Shown here: positions 1 to 5,043 of the stretch, piece after piece
Numbering within the stretch: the first letter of the stretch is position 1
Layout of the letters: each line of letters begins with the position of its first letter
Assembly (NCBI GenBank): GCA_016845285.1
Contig: JAERSX010000686.1
Span: 1-5,043 of the forward strand
DNA from: Deltaproteobacteria bacterium
GTDB taxonomy: Bacteria > Myxococcota_A > UBA796 > UBA2385
Length of the DNA: 5,043 nucleotides
Direction of reading: 5' to 3'
Notes under the pieces: model-generated
The model's database searches: none
Seen by the model: only the letters and a program-made list of their open reading frames with translations
What the model was told of the DNA's origin: nothing
Translations under genes and position numbers: made by a program

Positions 1-175
1 CACCAAGGGCGCGAGCAGGCGAGGACGGTGAGTCACGGCACCTCCAGCGAGAGCCTACCGTCATCAGATCTGGTCGAGATGGAGCCAACCACGACACCGA
101 TGTCGCGATCTGGGCGTCAGCGGGTGTCCGGCGTCCGCTGCACAGCCCTTCAAGATCCGCATTGTAGGCAGATCA

Positions 176-200
176 TGCCCTCAATCGGCCTTGTGAGGCA
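176..200. repeat. Imperfect inverted repeat upstream of the lipoprotein gene
   Basis: TGCCCTCA (176-183) and TGAGGCA (194-200) are complementary over 7 bp with one bulged C, separated by 10 bases. It ends 38 bases before the start codon of the lipoprotein gene. It could be an operator or a leader hairpin, but a repeat of this size can occur by chance in GC-rich DNA. Confidence 0.25.
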
Positions 201-227
201 CGAAGCTTGCACTGCTAGGGCTGTCCC

Positions 228-233
228 AAGGAG
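228..233 (+). promoter_or_regulatory. Ribosome binding site fixing the start of the lipoprotein gene
   Basis: AAGGAG lies 5 bases before the ATG at 239. An overlapping ATG at 235 is in another frame and too close to the site, so it is not the start. Confidence 0.7.
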
Positions 234-238
234 TATGC

Positions 239-1387
239 ATGCGCCATCATCCGGTCTCTGCGATCCTGCTCGTCGGCCTCTTCGCCGCCTGCAGCCCGCC
301 ACCCGCAAGCGAGCAGCTCTACGTCCAGGACGATCTGGACAGCAACCTCTTCGCGGGGAAGCAGGACCGCCTGGAGGTGCCCTATGTACGCGGCGCCGCA
401 GTCACCCTCTATGTGAACAGCTCCGGCACCGGAGACGCCGACTTCAGCGACTGGACCCTGCGCAGCTCCGACGAAGACGTCTTCGAGGTGCTCGAGGTCC
501 GGGCCACCTCCGACGACTTCGATGTGGAGGGCCTGGCCACCGGAGCGGGTGAGGCCGAGCTCGAGGTCGTCGATGCCTCTGGTCACATCGCGCACTCCGT
601 AGCCGTCGAGGTGGCCTTCCCCGACAGCATCGAGCTCACGCCCCATGTGGTGAGCTACGTGCCCGAGCTCGCCGACGTCTTCGCCGATGAGACGCCCCGG
701 GTCCTCAACGACCACATCGCCACCTTCGAGGTGACCTACTACCGGGACGACGAACGGCTCCACGGCAACGGCGTCCTCACCTCCCAGAGCGGCGCGTCCC
801 TGCGCATCGAGTCCGACGACAGCAACTTCTTGGAGGATCGCGAGTGGCTGCGGATCAACCCGATAGCTCCGGGCACCCACACCGTCGCCCTCGAGGTCGA
901 CGGGACCTCGCTGGGAAGCCTGGACATCGAGGCCATCGACCCAGCCGAGCTGACGCGCATCTCACTCCAGACGGAGAGTGTCGTCGGAGCGTCCACAGGG
1001 GACCGCCGCCACGTGGTCGCTCTCGGCTACGACACCGCTGACGCACCGGTGTTGGGAGTCAACCCGACGTGGGAGCTGGGCTCCGAACCAACCACCGAAC
1101 CTGGCGACCTCTACATCTACGAGTACGACCCCACCCAGGTTCGACCGCTGCTCGCCAGCTTCGCACCCCAGGCTGATGGGGACCCCACGGGATTCGAAGA
1201 GGAGATCTACATCTACGGGCGCTTTGGCGACGTGGCGACGTCCAACGCCGTAGGTTGCTCCAGCGCGCCCATCGCGGCACCGACGATGCTCTGGCTTGCC
1301 GGTCTCTTGGGTGTGCGGCGCAGCAGGATTACGAAAACTCAGAGCGCCGCCCCAACAACGAGCCACGACGCGCCTCCACCGAGCTGA
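239..1387 (+). CDS. Ig-like surface lipoprotein with a MYXO-CTERM-like tail
   Basis: This is a 382-residue predicted exported protein of unknown specific function. Residues 1-18 form a short signal peptide: basic RHH, a hydrophobic stretch, then LFAAC with Cys18 as the likely lipidated residue, followed by a Pro/Ser linker. Phe at -3 of the lipobox is tolerated but not ideal. Residues about 50-127 look like a bacterial Ig-like (BIG2-type) domain: alternating hydrophobic strands, a W-x-L-x-S-S-D-x-x-V-F-x-V core, then G-x-A-E-L-E-V-V-D. Two further beta-rich segments follow (about 129-235 and 236-335) with many Asp/Glu residues. The C-terminus has Cys340, a hydrophobic segment (about 344-358) and RRSR, resembling a MYXO-CTERM sorting tail, plus about 19 extra residues. 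Cys18 and Cys340 are the only cysteines. A surface or structural role is inferred. The start is set by an AAGGAG site 5 bases upstream. The gene appears to stand alone. Confidence 0.85.
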   Translation: MRHHPVSAILLVGLFAACSPPPASEQLYVQDDLDSNLFAGKQDRLEVPYVRGAAVTLYVNSSGTGDADFSDWTLRSSDEDVFEVLEVRATSDDFDVEGLATGAGEAELEVVDASGHIAHSVAVEVAFPDSIELTPHVVSYVPELADVFADETPRVLNDHIATFEVTYYRDDERLHGNGVLTSQSGASLRIESDDSNFLEDREWLRINPIAPGTHTVALEVDGTSLGSLDIEAIDPAELTRISLQTESVVGASTGDRRHVVALGYDTADAPVLGVNPTWELGSEPTTEPGDLYIYEYDPTQVRPLLASFAPQADGDPTGFEEEIYIYGRFGDVATSNAVGCSSAPIAAPTMLWLAGLLGVRRSRITKTQSAAPTTSHDAPPPS

Positions 1388-1406
1388 TCGCTCGAACAAA
1401 TTCCTG

Positions 1407-1443
1407 CCAGATCGCCGTCCCACAGGACGTAACTGGAGAATTT
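1407..1443 (+). terminator. Possible terminator hairpin after the lipoprotein gene
   Basis: A perfect 5-bp stem, CGTCC (1416-1420) with GGACG (1425-1429), closes a CACA tetraloop. A further 4-bp stem, CCAG (1407-1410) with CTGG (1433-1436), encloses it across a 5/3 internal loop. It begins about 20 bases after the stop codon and is followed by a short ATTT run, not a real U tract. Position favours termination; stem strength and tail are modest. Confidence 0.35.
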
Positions 1444-1536
1444 GGGCTCTCTGTGCTTCCCACATGCATGGCGCCTGCCCGAGGCCAAAACGCCGAAAAG
1501 CTGCTTGTGAACCTGTAGATTCTGAGGACCGGGGTC

Positions 1537-1565
1537 TTGATTCACCCTGCGGCGTATCGTATGAC
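1537..1565 (+). promoter_or_regulatory. Candidate sigma-70-type promoter of the HU gene
   Basis: TTGATT (1537-1542, 4 of 6 to consensus) and TATGAC (1560-1565, 4 of 6) are separated by exactly 17 bases. Initiation would fall near 1571-1573, which puts almost the whole leader hairpin (1570-1601) at the 5' end of the transcript. This is a consensus match by eye only. Confidence 0.4.
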
Positions 1566-1569
1566 ACCG

Positions 1570-1601
1570 TGCCGAGAGGGCCACGTCCCTCGGCAGGGAG
1601 T
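1570..1601 (+). promoter_or_regulatory. HU leader with two mutually exclusive hairpins over the ribosome binding site
   Basis: Hairpin A pairs TGCCGAG (1570-1576) with CTCGGCA (1589-1595), extended by GG/CC (1578-1579 with 1587-1588) past one bulged A. It leaves the Shine-Dalgarno AGGGAG (1595-1600) largely free. Hairpin B pairs TCCCT (1586-1590) with AGGGA (1595-1599) around a CGGC loop, and can extend by two pairs (AC 1583-1584 with GT 1600-1601) past one bulged G. Hairpin B buries the Shine-Dalgarno. The two share bases 1586-1595, so they cannot form together. The complementarity is visible in the sequence; a regulatory role is inferred. The binding site lies 5 bases before the ATG at 1606 and decides that start. 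Confidence 0.45.
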
Positions 1602-1605
1602 GCAA

Positions 1606-1896
1606 ATGAACAAGAAGCAACTGGCTCATGCCGTGGCTGGCCGAACCGGTCTGTCGCAGGTGAAGGCTCTCGAAGTGGTCAACGCCATCTTCGACGCCGA
1701 CAGCGGGATCATCCCGGACACCATCATGTCAGGCGAGAGGGTCACCATCCCCGGGTTCGGGACCTTCCGACGGCGCCAGCGCAAGGCACGCCGTGGCACC
1801 ATCCCCCGTACCGGCCAACACATCCAGATCCCGGGCAAGCCCTACCTGGCCTTCCGCATCGGGCGGAACATGAAGATGCGCCTGCTCGGCGGCTGA
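1606..1896 (+). CDS. HU-family DNA-binding protein
   Basis: This is a 96-residue member of the HU/IHF family (usual length about 90). Such proteins form dimers that bind and bend DNA through two beta-arms and help organise the nucleoid. The N-terminus MNKKQL and the helical segment to about residue 30 (GLSQVKALEVVNAIF) match the family. GFGTF at 50-54 is the hallmark turn. The arm region has a strongly basic run at 55-63, conserved Pro67 at the expected arm-tip position and TG at 69-70, then IQIP and a C-terminal segment AFRIGRNMK. Compared by eye with E. coli HU-alpha there are about 4 extra residues before GFGTF, and the usual Arg-Asn before the tip proline is Thr65-Ile66. Starts further upstream in the same frame (TTG at 1537, ATG at 1561) are rejected because MNKK and a ribosome binding site 5 bases upstream fix ATG 1606. 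It has its own candidate promoter and structured leader. HU versus IHF subtype cannot be settled here. Confidence 0.93.
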   Translation: MNKKQLAHAVAGRTGLSQVKALEVVNAIFDADSGIIPDTIMSGERVTIPGFGTFRRRQRKARRGTIPRTGQHIQIPGKPYLAFRIGRNMKMRLLGG

Positions 1897-1897
1897 T

Positions 1898-1929
1898 GAG
1901 CCACTCCCGGGCACGGCGACCCGGGGCTC
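1898..1929. terminator. Convergent-junction hairpin, probable bidirectional terminator
   Basis: CCCGGG (1906-1911) pairs with CCCGGG (1920-1925) around an 8-base loop. GAGC (1898-1901) pairs with GCTC (1926-1929) as an outer stem. It occupies nearly all the space between the stop codons of the HU gene (1896, plus) and the PqqB-like gene (1936, minus), the expected place for a shared terminator. There is no U tract on either side, so termination may need Rho or another factor. Confidence 0.5.
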
Positions 1930-1935
1930 CACCCA

Positions 1936-2805
1936 TCACAACCCCACTCGCTCGCCTTCCTCGGCGAGGCCTAGTCCTGCGTCTCGGACACGCTGGGCGG
2001 CCTCACTCCGTGGGTCGAGGGCCGGATTCGTGTGGTTGAGGTGGATGAACCGCACCCGACTCTTGAGCTCCGGCGCGAGCGGGGCGAAGCGGGTCAGGCT
2101 CTCTTGGATGAAGGGGTGGGGGATGTCGGCCATGTTGCGGCCCGGGATCTCACCGTCGGTGAAGAAGGTCCCGTCCAGGTAGCAGACGTCGTGGGTCTCG
2201 AGGAGGCGCTCTACCGGCTCGCTCCAACGATCCCACTTGTCGATGTCGGGCAGGTAGGCCACCGCGTGGTGGGCGCCACGAACCGAGTAGCCCACGGTCT
2301 CGGTGTACTCGTGGCGATGGGGAACGACGAAGGGAACGATCTGGATGCGCTCGTTCAGCGCGACCGGCACTCGATCTTCCAGGTCTACCAGACGTACGTG
2401 TCCTGCCCGGAGCAGCAGCTCCCAGGGTCCGTGAGAGGCCAAGAAGTCTCGCATCTGGGGCATGGCGTAGACCGGCACGGCATCGGCCCCGATGGCTTCC
2501 CGGCCGAGGTGGAGCAAGCCCGTGTAGTGGCCCATGTGGGCATGGGTCAGCATCACACCGGCGAGATCGGGCTGGCTCCGCGGTGGCTGAAGCAGATCGA
2601 GCTGCCGTAGCTGGCTGCGGAAGTCAGGCGTCGCATCCAGCATCCACCGCTCACCACTGACGGGGTCTACGACCCCCAGGCAGCTCACCAGATGTCCGGC
2701 CCCCTCCCAGGCATCCGCGCAACACGCCTTGGTGCACGCTGCCTGGGGATGGCCGGCATCTTGTGCCACGCCGAGCACCACGGTGAACGGCTGGGGTGCG
2801 GTCAC
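1936..2805 (-). CDS. PqqB-like metallo-beta-lactamase-fold hydrolase
   Basis: This is a 289-residue soluble protein with no signal peptide, related to PqqB of pyrroloquinoline quinone synthesis. Numbering is from the GTG at 2805. Family signatures run in order: LGVAQDAGHPQ (11-21), a Cys cluster C24, C28, C29 (compare the Cys cluster of PqqB), DATPDF (57-62), the metal motif HAHMGH (88-93) followed by YTGL and LGREA, PHRHE (162-166), LPDID (185-189), DGTFF (211-215), IPHPF and HLNHTNP (255-261). The metal motif is HxHxxH with Gly where many MBL enzymes have Asp; from memory this is usual for this PqqB-like subgroup. No pqqA, C, D or E gene is in the window, so a role in PQQ synthesis is not supported and the substrate is unknown. 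A longer form from GTG 2838 is possible, but AGGAG lies 5 bases before GTG 2805, and the family-like sequence begins only just after it. It is divergent from the DUF3604 gene and convergent with the HU gene. Confidence 0.88.
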   Translation of the reverse strand: MTAPQPFTVVLGVAQDAGHPQAACTKACCADAWEGAGHLVSCLGVVDPVSGERWMLDATPDFRSQLRQLDLLQPPRSQPDLAGVMLTHAHMGHYTGLLHLGREAIGADAVPVYAMPQMRDFLASHGPWELLLRAGHVRLVDLEDRVPVALNERIQIVPFVVPHRHEYTETVGYSVRGAHHAVAYLPDIDKWDRWSEPVERLLETHDVCYLDGTFFTDGEIPGRNMADIPHPFIQESLTRFAPLAPELKSRVRFIHLNHTNPALDPRSEAAQRVRDAGLGLAEEGERVGL

Positions 2806-2810
2806 GGAGG

Positions 2811-2815
2811 CTCCT
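2811..2815 (-). promoter_or_regulatory. Ribosome binding site deciding the PqqB-like start
   Basis: On the minus strand AGGAG is followed by five bases (CCTCC) and then GTG (2805-2803). The upstream GTG at 2838 has only a GGAAG about 13 bases away, so the shorter 289-residue form is preferred. Confidence 0.6.
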
Positions 2816-2904
2816 GGCAGGCGATCGGGCACCGTCACCGTACCGCGCGAGGCTTCCGGAGCACCGAGTCGCCCACGACCATCACGAATTCCCCGCCTCT
2901 CCCC

Positions 2905-2933
2905 TTGACACCTGCCCGACAGCTGGTTGATCT
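2905..2933 (+). promoter_or_regulatory. Candidate promoter for the DUF3604 lipoprotein gene
   Basis: A perfect TTGACA -35 box lies at 2905-2910. A 17-base spacer leads to TGATCT (2928-2933), which is a poor -10 match (2 of 6). Initiation from it would fall near 2940, on the GTG start codon itself, suggesting a leaderless message. The -35 is clear; the -10 and start site are guesses. Confidence 0.35.
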
Positions 2934-2939
2934 ATCGAG

Positions 2940-4907
2940 GTGCGTCCCGGTGCACCGCTCCCCACACTCCCATGGCTCCTGTCCTTCGCTGCGGCAGTGG
3001 CGGCAGCGTGCGCCTCGCCACCCGTCTCGGGCACCTCTCCCGGTGGCTCCTTGCCCGTGGAAGACACCGCCCCTCCCGAGGTCCACACCGAGTTGCAGGA
3101 ATTGCCCCTGCTGTCGGCCTGGGTGGCCAGCGAGGCCAGCCTCGCCCGCACGGACCGACCGCTGGGTCCGGGAGAACAGATCGCCTGGCAAGCGGTGGGC
3201 GGGCTCTGGACAGCGCAGCCCGGACCTGGACCCACATGGGTGGGGCCTGTCGACGCCACACGCTGGCGGGTGCAGCGTCAGGTGGACGCCATGAGCGTGA
3301 CGGCCACGCCCGCCGGCATCGTCGCCAGCGCAAGCTTCGACGACCAGACAGCCCTCCTCGCCAGAGGTGAGAGCGGGCGGGTCGCACTCTCCCTGAGCAC
3401 CAACGACGCCGCGCCCCCCCTGAGCTGGCGCCTGCACACCGACGCCGGCGACCTCGATCCCGACTGCGATCCATGCTGGTCGGAGACGCCCGTGTTCATC
3501 GGTCCCGAGACGGCCGAGCTGGTGTTCCCCGCCTGGCGAGCCGAGCCCGGCACCGGCTCACTGCAGGTGAGCCTCGTGGTCCGCTCCCACCCAGACACAC
3601 CCCTCCTCAGCGAGACCTTCGACACCATCCAGACCACCACATGGGCGGCCTGGGGCGACCCCCACGTCCACACCAACCTCTCGGTGGATGGCTGCGAGGA
3701 CCCCGAGGACGAGTGCACACCCCGAACCCACCTTCCAGGCGAAGAGGTCTTTGCCCGAGCGGCTGAGGCTGGACTGCACTGGGCCGCCATCACCGACCAC
3801 GCCGAGTGGGCCGGCTACCAGAGCCTGGACGGCGACACCGCCAACGCGACCATCGACATCTGGGGCGAGACACAGGCGCTCGCACAGGCTGCCGAGGGCG
3901 GCCCCGTCCTCCCCCTCATCGGCTACGAGTGGACGGCCGCCTACGACGACGGCGGGCATCGCACCGTGTTGGTCGACGATCTCGGCGCGTGCGGTGCATG
4001 GCGCATCCCAGCCAGCGCTGAGGACGACCGGATTCGCGGAACGGAGCGCGAATTCTACACGGCGAACACCATGACCCACTACGCCACACCCGCCGAGCTC
4101 ATCGCCCGCTTCGCTGAGCTCGCAGAGGAGAGTGGCTGCACGGGCACCTCCGCGCGGAGCTGGTTCCACCACCCCGCCTACATCCCCCCGCGCCCCGTCG
4201 ACTGGAACGGCGAGCACAACCGAGATCTGGGCGACAGCGTCGTCGAGATCCTGTCGGAGCACGGCTCCTCGGAGTGCACCGATCCCGAAGCTGATGGCTG
4301 CGACTGGCGACTGAACGCAGACAACCACGTGCCTGACGGGAGCATCCGCACGGCGCTCTCTCTGGGCATGCAGCTCGGCTTCATGGGCGGCAGCGACGAT
4401 CACATGGCCAACCCCGCCAGCCTCTCGGGCCCCGGCAGCGTCTGGAGCGGCGGCACCATCCACGAGCACTTCGCCCCCGGAGCCATCACCGGCGTGCTGG
4501 TGGCCGAAGACACCTTGAGTCGCGGTGGCCTCTTCAGCGCCATCGATGCCCGCCACACCGTCGCCTCGTCCTGGCGAATGGATCGCTTCGCGGTGGCCCT
4601 GCTCGCCGAGTCTGGTGAGGTCTGGCTGCCAGGAGATGGGGTACCCGCAGGCACCCACGCCCTGTGGCTGGCCGCCGAGGACGACGCCTTCGACACCGTC
4701 ACCATCGAGCTCATCGACCCCGGTGAGGGTGTCGTCCAGACCTGGACTGGCGACCAGCACGGAACGTCGATCACGTTCGAGGACGACTCCACGCGCTACC
4801 TCCGCCTCCGCATGTCGGGCCAGGAGGAGGAGCACCGGATCTTCGTGAGCCCATGGTTCGTCGAAGGGGCCCAAGGAGACGAGGACGACACCGACGACGC
4901 CGACTGA
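2940..4907 (+). CDS. Exported DUF3604/PHP-type metallohydrolase lipoprotein
   Basis: This is a 655-residue predicted lipoprotein. Residues 1-24 form a signal peptide ending AVAAAC, with Cys24 as the likely lipidated residue, then a Ser/Pro/Gly linker. Residues about 45-235 are beta-rich and not recognised. Residues about 237-545 match DUF3604 (PHP-like metallohydrolases): GDPHVHTNLSVDG (H242, H244), ITDHAEW (D286, H287), GYEWT (E330), GGHRTV (H340), WFHHPAY (H410, H411), VVEILSEHGSSE (E436), GFMGGSDDH (D486, H488), then SRGGLFSAIDARHT. These residues are likely metal ligands or active-site groups. Residues about 548-640 look like a C-terminal beta-sandwich, followed by an acidic tail (647-655). 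Besides Cys24 there are eight cysteines (176, 179, 252, 259, 351, 400, 446, 454), consistent with disulfides outside the cytoplasm. The substrate is unknown. GTG 2940 is the only usable start that keeps the signal peptide: TGA at 2928-2930 lies just upstream in frame and the next ATG is codon 118. No well-spaced ribosome binding site is present. It is divergent from the PqqB-like gene. Confidence 0.9.
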   Translation: MRPGAPLPTLPWLLSFAAAVAAACASPPVSGTSPGGSLPVEDTAPPEVHTELQELPLLSAWVASEASLARTDRPLGPGEQIAWQAVGGLWTAQPGPGPTWVGPVDATRWRVQRQVDAMSVTATPAGIVASASFDDQTALLARGESGRVALSLSTNDAAPPLSWRLHTDAGDLDPDCDPCWSETPVFIGPETAELVFPAWRAEPGTGSLQVSLVVRSHPDTPLLSETFDTIQTTTWAAWGDPHVHTNLSVDGCEDPEDECTPRTHLPGEEVFARAAEAGLHWAAITDHAEWAGYQSLDGDTANATIDIWGETQALAQAAEGGPVLPLIGYEWTAAYDDGGHRTVLVDDLGACGAWRIPASAEDDRIRGTEREFYTANTMTHYATPAELIARFAELAEESGCTGTSARSWFHHPAYIPPRPVDWNGEHNRDLGDSVVEILSEHGSSECTDPEADGCDWRLNADNHVPDGSIRTALSLGMQLGFMGGSDDHMANPASLSGPGSVWSGGTIHEHFAPGAITGVLVAEDTLSRGGLFSAIDARHTVASSWRMDRFAVALLAESGEVWLPGDGVPAGTHALWLAAEDDAFDTVTIELIDPGEGVVQTWTGDQHGTSITFEDDSTRYLRLRMSGQEEEHRIFVSPWFVEGAQGDEDDTDDAD

Positions 4908-4928
4908 GGCCGAGGCTCACGGCCCCTC
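4906..4928. terminator. Hairpin at the second convergent junction
   Basis: GGCCG (4908-4912) pairs perfectly with CGGCC (4920-4924) around a 7-base loop. GA (4906-4907) can add two pairs with TC (4927-4928) past a two-base bulge. It overlaps the end of the DUF3604 stop codon and precedes the stop of the minus-strand partial gene at 4942. There is no U tract on either side. Confidence 0.35.
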
Positions 4929-4941
4929 ACACCACTGCAGC

Positions 4942-5043
4942 TCAGGGCCCTCCCACCTGCCAGGTTCCACCTCCGAGGGCGACCCGATCTCCCCCGAGCC
5001 TGCGCAGCAGATCTTCGGCGGCCGCCTCCGGAGAGATCAGCAT
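4942..5043 (-). CDS. Probable 3' end of a minus-strand gene, cut by the window edge
   Basis: Reading the minus strand from the edge gives an open frame of 33 codons ending in TGA (plus-strand TCA at 4942-4944). Its translation begins (M)LISPEAAAEDLLRRLGG and ends GGTWQVGGP. Third positions are mostly G or C, as in the neighbouring genes, and the text has a plausible amphipathic helix plus a short C-terminal strand. The ATG at the very edge may be an internal Met or the true start; a 33-residue complete protein seems less likely than a truncated longer one. I do not recognise the family. The gene would converge with the DUF3604 gene across a short hairpin. Confidence 0.4.
   Translation of the reverse strand: MLISPEAAAEDLLRRLGGDRVALGGGTWQVGGP

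Larger units (their letters stand above)
1..238. other. Upstream region without a convincing gene
   Basis: I find no supported gene here. The plus-strand frame open from the window edge through this stretch continues out of frame inside the next gene and its translation looks like a shadow. The other two plus frames stop early (around 29-31 and 165). One minus frame is open from about 173 to the edge, but its translation is not protein-like and has no clear start signal. Visible structure is a 6-bp stem (CAGCGG at 118-123 with CCGCTG at 135-140) and an imperfect inverted repeat at 176-200. No promoter matches the sigma-70 consensus well; TTGTGA at 191-196 is only a weak -35 candidate with no good -10 partner. 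Confidence 0.5.

Noticed and set aside
28..552. Plus-strand open frame from the window start into the lipoprotein gene
   Set aside because: Most of it is an out-of-frame reading of the lipoprotein gene. The part before 239 is not protein-like and its GTG has an SD-like GAGGA only two bases away.
215..880. 221-codon open frame on the minus strand opposite the first lipoprotein gene
   Set aside because: Antisense shadow; the plus strand has a signal peptide, ribosome binding site and domain-like pattern, the minus frame has none.
1537..1605. N-terminal extension of the HU protein from TTG 1537 or ATG 1561
   Set aside because: The extension overlaps the candidate promoter and leader hairpin, is not HU-like, and a proper ribosome binding site plus MNKK start point to ATG 1606.
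2032..2610. 192-codon plus-strand open frame opposite the PqqB-like gene
   Set aside because: Shadow of the motif-rich minus-strand PqqB-like gene; no independent support.
2835..3437. 200-codon minus-strand open frame reaching into the divergent region
   Set aside because: Mostly antisense to the DUF3604 lipoprotein and compositionally unlike a real protein; no start signal seen.
3558..4874. 438-codon open frame on the minus strand opposite the DUF3604 gene
   Set aside because: It is the antisense shadow of a gene with strong G/C third-position bias. Its translation is low-complexity Gly/Val/Ala-rich text with no motifs, while the plus frame carries clear family motifs.
1..5043. CRISPR array, tRNA, rRNA, insertion sequence, phage or defence genes
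   Set aside because: I looked for spaced direct repeats, transposase or integrase motifs and RNA gene signatures, and saw none. All four full-length genes belong to housekeeping or enzyme/surface families.

Overview
The window is GC-rich double-stranded genomic DNA with strong G/C preference at third codon positions. It reads as a chromosomal segment of a Gram-negative, probably Myxococcota-like (deltaproteobacterial) organism. The reasons are two predicted secreted lipoproteins, a C-terminal Cys/hydrophobic/Arg tail in the first one that resembles MYXO-CTERM, an Asp-rich protein C-terminus, and a codon bias that leaves long antisense shadow frames open. This assignment is an inference from style, not from a marker gene.

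Layout: 1-238 has no convincing gene; it holds an imperfect inverted repeat and the ribosome binding site of the first gene. 239-1387 (+) encodes a beta-rich, Ig-like surface lipoprotein. 1388-1605 is intergenic, with a terminator-like hairpin, a candidate promoter and a structured leader. 1606-1896 (+) encodes an HU-family DNA-binding protein. 1897-1935 is a convergent junction filled by a GC-rich hairpin. 1936-2805 (-) encodes a stand-alone PqqB-like metallo-beta-lactamase-fold protein. 2806-2939 is a divergent promoter region. 2940-4907 (+) encodes a large exported DUF3604/PHP-type metallohydrolase lipoprotein. 4908-4941 is a second convergent hairpin junction. 4942-5043 (-) is the probable 3' end of another gene cut by the window edge.

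The genes do not form one operon: each appears to have its own transcription unit (+, +, -, +, -). The only suggestive pairing is the divergent couple of two predicted metal-dependent hydrolases, one cytosolic (PqqB-like) and one exported (DUF3604), sharing about 134 bp of intergenic DNA. I see no CRISPR array, tRNA, rRNA, insertion sequence, phage gene or recognisable defence system. The most interesting local signals are a leader before the HU gene that can fold into two mutually exclusive hairpins, one of which hides the ribosome binding site; a surface protein carrying both a lipobox and a MYXO-CTERM-like tail; and an apparently SD-less, possibly leaderless GTG start for the DUF3604 lipoprotein.
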